A stretch of 64,000 nucleotides of DNA. Origin: Barthelona sp. PCE. Taxonomy: Eukaryota > Metamonada: BaSk clade. The stretch spans positions 1,054,001 to 1,118,000 of the forward strand of contig JAUFOR010000008.1 of NCBI GenBank assembly GCA_040285745.1, in the 5' to 3' direction. Below, in pieces: positions 56,257-64,000 of the stretch (its first letter is position 1; each line of letters opens with the position of its first letter). The notes under the pieces are model-generated. The model saw only the letters and a list, made by a program, of their open reading frames with translations, was not told the origin of the DNA and did not search any database. Both the position numbers and the translations under genes were made by a program.

Positions 56257-56709
56257 AACACGTGTTTGAACCCATTTTGATGTAAATATTATTTTTTTTA
56301 ACAACCGGCACAAATCACCATTAATGACTTCACAGGGGCTGAGTTCTCTCGGATACATGCATGTTTACTGACAGATATCTAGTTGGATGGCGTGAATAAG
56401 TTCCTAAGCTCGAGGTCGGGTAATTGAGTTCCCACCCCATAAAAAATAGTAAAAAAGAGAAATCCGGAATGTACGATAAAGGACGTAATTCGGACAGCAC
56501 ATTCATGAGTCACAGATTCACTCTGCCATGAGTTCCGTCAACCACATGCTTCCATCATTCAACAAACATCATTCAACAATATCCAAGAATATAAAAAGTG
56601 ATCTTTTTTTTATTAATCCTTTTTCTTCCCCTTTTCAGCAATGCGCACATGGATAATCGATTAAATGATGACGCAAAGTGGTTAATTGGCAAAAAAAATA
56701 TTTGACAAC
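56257..56709. other. Intergenic region between copine and tRNA-Ile
   Basis: About 450 bp with no ORF and no RNA gene that I can support. AT-rich; contains a short repeat of CATTCAACAA near 56555-56580. Confidence 0.45.
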
Positions 56710-56714
56710 AAAAA
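56710..56714 (-). terminator. Pol III T5 terminator of tRNA-Ile
   Basis: Five T on the minus strand one base after the discriminator region (CTTTTT), the expected Pol III stop. Confidence 0.7.
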
Positions 56715-56715
56715 G

Positions 56716-56788
56716 TACTCAGAGGGAGACTCGAACTCCCGACCGTTCGCTTATTAGACGAATGCTCTACCGACTGAGCTATCCAAGC
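56716..56788 (-). tRNA. trnI: tRNA-Ile (anticodon AAU)
   Basis: The minus strand folds into a 73-nt cloverleaf: acceptor GCTTGGA/TCTGAGT, D stem GCTC/GAGC, anticodon stem TTCGT/GCGAA with loop CTAATAA (anticodon AAT), variable loop CGGTC, T stem GGGAG/CTCCC with loop TTCGAGT, and discriminator A. Internal promoter boxes are intact (TAGCTCAGTCGG and GTTCGAGTC). The acceptor stem has three G-U pairs (positions 1-72, 4-69, 5-68), weaker than usual but workable. No intron. The YR retroelement begins 132 bp upstream of its 5' end. Confidence 0.9.
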
Positions 56789-56920
56789 AATGTTCCATTA
56801 TTCAATGAAGACGGAAATGTTCCAATGAATATATCAAGTTCCATGCTGGTTATTCACAATTTCCGACAACCATTTTCTCGTCCATCTCACGTAATTAGAG
56901 GTTAAGTATACTGAAAACAG

Positions 56921-57033
56921 TTATCCTCTATCCTACACCTTGGATGGTTTACTGAAGTGACAGCCTGCATGTTGGGAGGGCAGACAGAACGAACCGTTAG
57001 ACAGGACGGGTACGGATCAATCAAGATACCGCC
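56921..57033 (-). repeat. Split direct repeat, B2 copy (113 bp)
   Basis: Appears identical over 113 bp to 57443-57555. It forms one end of the YR element. Confidence 0.95.
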
Positions 57034-57303
57034 GCACGCTACGTACCCGTAGAGCCATGATTAGTGGCTAACTGTCTCGCTATTGAGAAAATATGACGAA
57101 ATTTTATGTAAAATTTCTTGATAAAACTTACCTGCGTTCTTTCTGCACTAGGATATAATTTATGCAGAAGATGATGAAAGACTTTCTTGGATAATCCAGC
57201 ACAGAATGTGTGCGGAGTAGTTTTTTCCAAGCTCACGGAAAAACAACAAAAAGTTTCGAAGATTATGTTGAAATTTAACTTTCTGGTTTTTTGTCTTTTT
57301 TAA

Positions 57304-57444
57304 TTTTTTGAATTCAGGAAAGAAATCGAAAAGCAGTTACTCGAGTCCGAGTAACTTAGCTAGGATTATTCTTTAACTCTCACTATCAGTGTATGTCATC
57401 TAGGTTTCGGGTGCATCAAGATTCCGATTGCCATCAACTACATT
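57304..57444 (-). repeat. Split direct repeat, A2 copy (141 bp)
   Basis: Appears identical over 141 bp to 63335-63475. It directly abuts B1 with a 2-bp TT overlap. Confidence 0.95.
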
Positions 57445-57555
57445 ATCCTCTATCCTACACCTTGGATGGTTTACTGAAGTGACAGCCTGCATGTTGGGAG
57501 GGCAGACAGAACGAACCGTTAGACAGGACGGGTACGGATCAATCAAGATACCGCC
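57443..57555 (-). repeat. Split direct repeat, B1 copy (113 bp)
   Basis: Internal copy adjacent to A2. The tyrosine recombinase stop codon (57543-57545) lies inside it. Confidence 0.95.
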
Positions 57556-58762
57556 CATTCTCGTATCTGGTTTATACTGTACAGTTCCCCCGGCATGGCG
57601 TACTCCAGGTCGTGAATATCCAGGTAATACTTATTCATGGTTTCATTGGCGCTCCAGCCCCCAATCTGTCTGGCTGTGTCTTTGTCACCATGAATTTTGA
57701 TAATATCTTGGCATCTCCCCGCTCTTATGGCGTGGGGGTTGAATCTCGCTCCAGGCGGTGCACCTATGAGGTTTGGATCGTCAAAGACGGTGTTAAACCT
57801 TTTAGAATTTTTGCTTCCCGGTCTTTTGCTCCTCTACTGAGGAGTAACGCGGTGCCCTGCCGCTTTGTTTCGAGTACATGCACAGTAAACGGCGCAAATA
57901 CACTTTCGTACCAATATTTTTTGGGGAGTTGCTACAAAACGTCCTTTTCGGCTTTTCCCATGCGTTTTATGCTTTGGGATTATCACTGAGAGGGATTGCT
58001 CCATGCTGTTTTCATGAAGAGTGATCTCAAGGTGTCGTTTTTCTATAAAATTCAATTCTCCCGATCTACAACCGAGAATGTAGTGGATCGACAGTATTTG
58101 GCAGTCCAGGATGCATTGTTCCACCTCCTGTGAGACCATAGCACTTATTTGGTCTCGTGGAGAAATTTTTTGTCCTTTTGGGGCTCTACGATAGTCTCGT
58201 GGGCTCTCTCTTGGACGAGGAACAGCAGCTTCTGGACCACAGACGCTCTTATAGCGCATTTATAACTGTGTGATTTGGGGATTGCTCCGCTTTCGTCGGT
58301 TATGATCTTTGTACGAGCTGAAATGAGGTACTGCCTGTCTGTATCTCAGGCGTCCTCCCAGCAGCCGGTTGTAAGCAGTCTAATAACTCTTAAAGAGTTT
58401 CTTAGAAGGGATCCTTATGCATCAAGAGTGCTACTCTTGTAATGCAGGATTTGGGCTGTGTTGCCTTCGGGCGATTCGCCCTTTTCGGCTCTCTCCACTA
58501 GGTCAGCTATGCGTAAACCTACTAACAGTTTGCAGTGGCTTGGATTTTTTATCCAGCCATACATCCTCCTTATTGCATTCTGATTAGCTTCAATGTACTG
58601 TCTAAATCGCTTGATGGCGGTCCTGGCTGTGCTTAAGGAACCTTTTCTTAAGAACAGCGCCAGGAGTTCGTCTACTCTCATTATTTCGGCTGGAAACCTG
58701 AAATGTTTCCTCACTATGAAGGGGACATCTATCCTTACGAAGTCAGTGTCGCCCTTCCACAA
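57543..58762 (-). pseudogene. Tyrosine recombinase of YR retroelement, broken
   Basis: An N-terminal SAM-like segment (58415-58762; STARTAIKRFRQYIEANQNA) is followed after a frameshift by the catalytic part (57543-58259). Box I arginine is in ILGCRSGEL, a basic loop KHKTHGKSRKGRF follows, box II is HAIRAG (His codon 57732-57734, Arg codon 57723-57725), the Trp of the late H/W position is in GGWSANE, and the nucleophile is in the paired tyrosines of MNKYYLDI (codons 57624-57629). All key residues survive, but an in-frame TAG (57834-57836) and the upstream frameshift interrupt the gene. The order and motifs match recombinases of DIRS/Ngaro/PAT elements. I have not rejoined the frames. Confidence 0.82.
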
Positions 58763-59172
58763 GCTTCCTGCTTGTACAGCCTTTGATTTGACAGGGAAAA
58801 ATTTTTTCCGGGTTGATGGTAATTTCGCACATTTCTTTCCATGGACGAACGAACTGCGATACCATACCCCACACGGGTGTGGATGGGAGAGGTTGTGGTA
58901 ACTTCTCTGATAGTAACACCGGTCCTAAGGGCCGCTAGTAAAATAATTTCTAACGCCGCTGCTGCTGACTGGGCAGGGACCATCTGTTCGACTGTGTGGC
59001 TCTCTCTTCCGATCATATCTATCTCAAACTTCGGTTTAGAGCGGGGGACTGTGTATATTATATCTTCCAGTCCCTCAAACACTGGTGTTGTATCAATTTT
59101 GTCTTCTCTCAGTTTTAAGAAGGGTGCCATTAACTTGGGCAGTCCCTGTCGTCTCGATACGGGCATAAACAC
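58735..59172 (-). pseudogene. Element-internal ORF fragment, function unknown
   Basis: A 145-codon frame between RNase H and the recombinase, with no clear motif. It could be part of the recombinase N-terminal region or of a linker. It overlaps the next frame by about 28 bases. Confidence 0.4.
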
Positions 59173-59181
59173 TAAGTAGTT

Positions 59182-61092
59182 TTAGAGTGTTTTTCGAAAC
59201 AAGTTCATTACCCGGATGCAGCCAACTGAGCGGCCGCTCTTGTCCTGTTTTGCTCTCGCTATGAGGGGGCTGGTATGGCCCGGCTCATAAGCGCTTGGGA
59301 CGACAGAATTTAGAATTATAATCTCCTTTGGGGGAACGAGCTCTTGAAGGAAGGTTCCCCTCGATTGTTTCCAGCAGACTGGCTCTCCACGCGAGGCCAT
59401 GTCCGAAAGGTGATTAAGTACAGAGGGAACGTAAATCGCTTCCACAACAAGGTCCTTCTCTCGGCAGAATATTCTTGCCAAGGTCCGGGCAGCATCATTG
59501 GGGACAGTATTGCACGACGTTAGTTTGTACGTCGCAGCTACCACATAAGTGTTATCGCAATACTAAAACGAGATATCCGTTGGATAGCTTGGACCCGAGG
59601 CTGTGCAGCATAGCCATCAGGGGTTCCGTCTCTGCATAAGCGATCGACAGTTTTGTTTTCTGGATCGCTTTCGCTTTATCTTTTGCTGATAGCATATTCA
59701 GCCTATCGATGAGTTCATTCTTGGCAAGATCAATGCCGCCTCCACTGCGAAGTAGCAGGTGTTCGAAACAGGTTTCGTCAACATCATCCGTTGCGAAAGC
59801 TGTGCCTGCGATACTTATTTTCTCTTCACTTACAGCAGCGTCACTTATTAAAAACCCGCTTTTTCCTGGTGGAAAGAAGGGGTTGTGGTGGAAAATCGTG
59901 ATCGGCTAAACTCGCAAGGGTACACGCGAGGTGGTGTGCCTCGTTTGTACCAATGAATCCAAGTGGAGACCCGCTGGTAGGGTCTGTTGCCTTTGGCTGG
60001 GCCTCGATCTGGCCGTATTCATGATGCTGGACCTCCTTCAGGTCTTGATCGCCGATCGTGAGCGATCTCGTCATGAGCCACTTGGTTATTTTTCCAGGAA
60101 TGCCATCTTTATCCTTTCTTCTTTTCTTTAGTGCTTCGTGTATGATGGCATTGATCGTAATGGCGGAGACATGTAGCTTTCTGCTAGCAGCTCTAAACGC
60201 CGTGCACTTCGATGCAAGTTCTACGAAGTCTTTTTTTCCTTGCATGAAGCTTGTGGGCCAGTTCTTGAGCCCTTAGCGCGATCTTACGGCAATTAGCATC
60301 ACTTGGTGCTAATGCCACTTTCATATTTGGATCGTCCGGCGGTCCAAAGGTAGATGTGATGGTGAAACCTATCACATCTAATTTCTTACATGGTTCGACA
60401 GATTTTTTCTTGTTGATAGTGATATCCAACCAGAAACAGATTAGCTTGAGCAGACGCATGGCGTCGCTGGCACTACGGTATCTGCCTCTTCGATCTGGGG
60501 ATTGCCATCCGAAAACATCGTCTATGTAGGCCCATAGTTGGTAACCTAGAGCACGCATAGGCGCTAGGGCTAGGTTCATCAACACTGAGAATATAGCGGG
60601 GCCAAACGTGACTCCGAAGCACAACTTTGTGCACCGGTAAAAGCCACCGTTGAGGGAAAATGTAAAGAACTTTTGAAAGTCTTCCGCAATGGGGATGAGA
60701 TGGAAGCCGTTGGATGCATCGATGGAGAACAAATCATCGTTCGGGTTTACCAGGTTAAATAACCGCACCTTGGGCAGTTCCATTGGGAACATGTTAAACA
60801 TGTCGTTAATCGGGGTGCAATCAGTAATAATTCTTATATCACTTACTGAGACATCTTCGAAGTACTCCTCAATGTCTTCTCGGCTGGCCCAGTCTTGGCT
60901 GAGGGCGACAATGGCCGATTGTTCGATGCCTTTGGGCACCACACCGATTTTAATAAAAGCTGTTTTTACGCCAACAGGAGGTTTCGACATTTCCCAAGCT
61001 GGGTCATGATCCAGCTTAACAAAGGCGTCGCTTTTTTCTATCTTTTCCTGTACTAGGAGGGAGATGCGCGATCCATCCTCAAACCAGTTTTC
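59182..61092 (-). pseudogene. Reverse transcriptase and RNase H of YR retroelement, frameshifted
   Basis: The RT part (60193-61092) shows VVPKGIEQSAIVALSQDW, RIITDCTPIN, GFHLIPIAEDFQKFFTFSLN, FGVTFGPAIFSVLMNLAL and the catalytic LWAYIDDVF, followed by a thumb-like end. A frameshift near 60,240 leads to a connection segment (59841-60245). RNase H follows: SDAAVSEEKI (first Asp), AYAETEPLMAMLHSLG (Glu helix), a second break near 59,550, then DNTYVVAATYKLTS (third acid) and YVPSVLNHLSDMASR. The RT form and the RNase H end with xVPSxxNxLSDxxSR resemble DIRS-like polymerases. At least two frameshifts kill this copy. Confidence 0.85.
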
Positions 61093-62391
61093 TTATGGAC
61101 CGTTAAACGGTCTTTTACGGATTTGAGAAACGTTTTTTGATTACTCATGACGTGATGGGCGCTTATTCCGTGCGTCAACATCGATTGGAGGTTGGTGGAA
61201 TGGTCGTCACTTAAACCTGCGATTTTTTCATAGTATCGATGCGTTGACGGGTTTGACGAGGCGCATGTGGGCTCGTCTGTAACGTATACTCCATGAATTT
61301 CTCTGCCTTGTCTAGATATATTCCTAGCTCTCGTATTTTTAGGCCGGGGATAGCGTCCACAAGAGACGCTGGCGGAGATGGCTCAGCCCAACCAGTTAGG
61401 TCAGGGGCCTGTATACTTACTATCTCACTCGCTCCACGCTGGGGTTCATCCATGCTGGCTGAGAATGGCCTGGCATTTTTCTGCACCGCAACGTTAAGGC
61501 GGTTTTGAACCACTCAGCACTCAGGGTAGGTCCTACTGGGCCTACAACTGGGGATATGTGAGGTTGTGTTGGTGTTGGTGTTGGTGGCAACTCCTCAACA
61601 GGTTCTGGTGCGATAATGTGGGATTATAGGGATGCGACAAGCGCTATATCCATGTATAAGTCCCTATCGCGGGAGGCAGCCGCTAGATCTGCCTTAAGTT
61701 TGGGGATAATGACGCTTTTTTTTCGTGCTTCAGCTTTACGCTTTCTGCGCCTTTGATCCTCCAATAAACCTCGAATTTCGAGAAAAAGGTGTCGTTATGC
61801 GGGCCAACTAGCGCCTCACGGTGCTGTGGCGGCATAACAGATGCGGACAGTTTCTCAACTGGGATTTACAAGTGAGAGATTCGTCATCTCACTTTCTCCT
61901 GCCTACACTCTCCTGGATTGCTTGCGCTTAGGGACATCAGGAGGGGGCGGGAGGTCGACGAATAGCGTCGAGGTGCTGGTAGGGGGTTGCACAGGGGAGT
62001 TTATGACCCTCGTACAATCTGCCATAGATGTGGCGTCGGTTACCGAGATTTTTTCTCAAGGCCCTCATGAAACTAGACTTTTCATGGGTGACGCCACGGC
62101 CGATGATGGTGAGTAGGATGATCTTCATCAGGTACTCAGCCACTGCCTATGGCTACCGTCAGCTCCAGGACGCGGTGGGTTAGGACCACTGGGACTACCG
62201 TTTTTAGACGACTAGCGTGATACTGTCTTCTCTTTCAAGAATTTGAGGAGTTGCTGGGGAAGCTGACGCTCTCGTTCAAGGCTCTTTGCCGAGAGGAGCT
62301 GTCAGGGATGACCCCCATCCTGTCTAAAACGTCCGGGATTCCCGGGGAGGACTTACAGCCGAGGTAGCTGCTGGTCCTGGTAGTGTCAAAA

Positions 62392-62526
62392 GTGGTTATT
62401 ACGGATTTCTCACAGTTTTTTCAACGTGGTTTTCTACGGATTTCTCACAGTTTTTTTCAACGTGGTTTTTTAAGGATTTCTCACAGTTCTCAAGTGTGGT
62501 TCTTAAGGGTTTCTCGCAGTTCTTCC
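62392..62526 (+). repeat. 34-36 bp tandem repeat, 4 units
   Basis: Four decaying copies of a GTGGTT...GGATTTCTCACAG...CAA unit (starts at 62392, 62426, 62462, 62496) inside the element's ORF1-proximal region. It may be a slippage expansion after the element lost function. Confidence 0.8.
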
Positions 62527-62586
62527 ATTACTGGAGGAGCCTTCGGGCTTGGACTGCTATCAGCGAGGTAAGGAAATCATTCATCC

Positions 62587-63215
62587 TTACCCTGGCCTCT
62601 GGGTCTGTGCCCCCTTGTGGTGTGACCAAAGTGGGGCCTCAGGCTCCTCAGGCGCCTCATCGACATATCGGGAGACGCCGCGAGATTTCACCTTGAACGT
62701 TGGGACAATCTCATCACGTACTTCCGCGACGTTACTCGCGGGCTTGAGGACTGCCTTAAAGGCTGCCTCGTCAAAGTCACTGGCCGCCTGGGGCTTCCTA
62801 CGTGTACTTTGTGCTAGATGTCTGACGCGATCTAGCTGAGGAATCGCAAGCTCAAAGAGCATATCCCAAGCTTTTTGTGCGATTCCTGCACGCGACCTGG
62901 TAAGGTCGGCTGTTGCCTTTCTTATTATCCCAGCGGTGGCCTCCGCTGTGGGCATGCCCATAAAGAGGAGGAGTAACGCGTACTGCTCCCCTTTGCCGCC
63001 CTCGCTGCTGCCTCTGTCCCAAACCCGCTGGGGCTGGGCTCATTGTGGTTTAGCAGCGGTATTTCATCTACAGTGTGCACCCAGGATGCCAATAGGACAG
63101 GTAGTACTATGCCGCTCAAGTGAAACGATTTCTTGAGCTTCCCGAGGTCTGGGGTGTCCCTGAGGCTGTACATAGTCTCAAAGGTGGCGACTACCATGTC
63201 CCTGGCCCTCAACAA
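62587..63215 (-). pseudogene. ORF1/gag-like region of YR retroelement, frameshifted
   Basis: Two overlapping frames (62925-63215 and 62587-62961) look like one protein split by a frameshift near 62,985: a helical leader (LLRARDMVVATFETMYSLRD) and then an alanine-rich helical and basic part. The position before RT suits gag, but there is no zinc knuckle. From 62,586 to 61,513 only short or broken frames remain, and a 100-codon fragment at 61211-61513 is probably the end of this ORF or the start of pol. Confidence 0.45.
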
Positions 63216-63334
63216 GGGCTCCTTACAGTATGTTTTTAAATTTCAAAACTTAGATATTCTATTCCCTCATTTACATAACCCGACATTGAACAAAGGATTT
63301 AAATCTCAATGTATATCAATCTTTGACGGGTTTT

Positions 63335-63475
63335 TTTTTTGAATTCAGGAAAGAAATCGAAAAGCAGTTACTCGAGTCCGAGTAACTTAGCTAGGATTAT
63401 TCTTTAACTCTCACTATCAGTGTATGTCATCTAGGTTTCGGGTGCATCAAGATTCCGATTGCCATCAACTACATT
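63335..63475 (-). repeat. Split direct repeat, A1 copy (141 bp)
   Basis: Outer end of the YR element on the right side in plus coordinates. It appears identical to 57304-57444. Confidence 0.95.
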
Positions 63476-64000
63476 GTATAATCAAACGGTAGAGACCCAA
63501 AATCGATTAAAAATTGTTAATTAACTTTTTTTTTTCAATAAATTTTACAACCCTTAAATTAACTTATACAGCTTAATCATATACACACACACAGCTAATG
63601 TGTTATATATAACTCAAAAGCACTGCTTGAAAATAAATGCTACTGAATATTGCATACCGGCCATCCCTCTGCCGTTTTAGCCGACGAGGTGTGCCGTTGA
63701 TCACATTGACCATCCAAAGAGTCTTACATCATGCTCTTTAATGGTGAGAAATCGGAGTACACATTAACAAGACAGATAAAGCGTTAATTAGAAGAAAAAA
63801 AGTTTTTTTTTTTAAAAATAAAGTGTTTATTGTGCTAGAATAATATAAATACTAAATAAAACTTCCCCTGCGCAGTTTGTAACTATTTAAAAAATAGAAT
63901 AGAAGCTTTACTTTTCTTATTTCGTTAAACCATTACAATATATCATCATCACTACCGCTGCCATCTACATTTGTACTCCATTAACTAGCTCTCCAATTAC
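63476..64000. other. Terminal intergenic region, no gene identified
   Basis: About 525 bp, mostly AT-rich. A distinctly GC-richer block at about 63655-63730 (GCATACCGGCCATCCC onwards) stands out, but matches no RNA gene that I can recognise. The extreme right has a short minus-strand acidic frame ending SGSDDDIL before a TAA near 63935; it could be the C-terminus of a gene outside the window, but an upstream stop in that frame makes this weak. Confidence 0.4.

Larger units (their letters stand above)
56921..63475 (-). mobile_element. Degenerate tyrosine-recombinase retrotransposon with split direct repeats (PAT/Ngaro type)
   Basis: This 6.55-kb element is read on the minus strand. Element order is: repeat A1 (141 bp), ORF1-like region, RT, RNase H, tyrosine recombinase, repeat B1 (113 bp) directly joined to A2 (141 bp), a 270-bp spacer, and B2 (113 bp). 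A1/A2 and B1/B2 look identical, and B1 and A2 share 2 bp. This A1-ORFs-B1A2-B2 arrangement is the hallmark of PAT, Ngaro and VIPER elements, which replicate through circles and integrate by YR recombination rather than by a DDE integrase. No methyltransferase domain was seen, unlike classical DIRS. Frameshifts and stops break the genes, so this copy is dead, though its repeats remain near perfect. Confidence 0.85.

Noticed and set aside
56380-56460. Second tRNA gene near the copine end
   Set aside because: A T-arm-like string is present but no D arm or anticodon stem can be drawn.
57039-57236. Extra exon of the recombinase joined by splicing
   Set aside because: A donor-like CAGGTAAGT exists but the recombinase is already complete upstream, and no CTAAC-type acceptor is found.
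56921-63475. LTR retrotransposon interpretation
   Set aside because: Repeats are not terminal pairs but split A/B copies; integrase is replaced by a tyrosine recombinase; no target duplication.
63650-63780. 5S rRNA gene
   Set aside because: Only the first bases (GCATACCGGCCAT) resemble a 5S start; internal control region and fold are absent.

Overview
The window is nuclear DNA from a compact, nearly intron-free protist. It holds about 36 protein genes, one tRNA and two transposable elements in 64 kb, with the standard code and all three stop codons in use. Several features point to a metamonad, probably parabasalid-like. The one intron I can prove (in a ubiquitin gene) has its branch-site motif CTAAC fused six bases before the 3' splice site. 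TTTTCA(C/T) boxes lie just upstream of many ATGs, resembling the trichomonad TCA initiator. The stop codon is often buried in or followed by TAAA, resembling the trichomonad UAAA poly(A) signal. A kinesin and a tubulin tyrosine ligase-like enzyme fit a cell with a complex microtubule skeleton or flagella. The species assignment is inference.

Layout. 1-9.3 kb: MON2 scaffold (cut by the window edge), CstF50, RtcB RNA ligase, kinesin, TTLL glutamylase. 9.7-24.2 kb: an orphan protein, a Fun30/SMARCAD1-type remodeller, an EF-hand protein, GOT1, RIO2 kinase, a small orphan, a symplekin-like HEAT protein, a protein prenyltransferase beta subunit and a 787-aa orphan. 24.4-31.3 kb: divergent intron-bearing ubiquitin, a VAP-like tail-anchored protein, two orphans, an F-BAR/SH3 protein and COG2. 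31.4-35.3 kb: a hAT-like DNA transposon with an intact 1224-codon ORF and terminal inverted repeats, sitting in the divergent promoter between COG2 and a TTC1-like gene. 35.4-56.3 kb: TTC1-like, COG4, coiled-coil protein, basic nuclear-looking protein, FCF2, FAM177, polytopic membrane protein, C45-family Ntn hydrolase, a small ORF, a TPR protein, FCP1-like CTD phosphatase with a long extension, RNase H2A, a DENN-like protein, Ulp-type SUMO protease, an armadillo-like protein and a copine. 56.7 kb: tRNA-Ile(AAU). 56.9-63.5 kb: a degenerate tyrosine-recombinase retrotransposon (RT, RNase H, YR) bounded by split direct repeats of the PAT/Ngaro type.

How the genes fit together. Gene order is not functional clustering, but some pathways recur: mRNA 3' processing and Pol II cycling (CstF50, symplekin-like, FCP1); 18S rRNA/40S maturation (RIO2, FCF2); Golgi/endosome traffic (MON2, COG2, COG4, GOT1, VAP, F-BAR, DENN-like); ubiquitin/SUMO (ubiquitin, Ulp); membrane anchoring by lipid (prenyltransferase beta and a protein ending in CCFCC). 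Genes alternate strand unusually often, sharing 59-315 bp divergent promoters, and several convergent pairs touch or overlap at their stop codons.

Starts were placed at the first suitable ATG; longer reading frames opened by GTG or TTG were trimmed.
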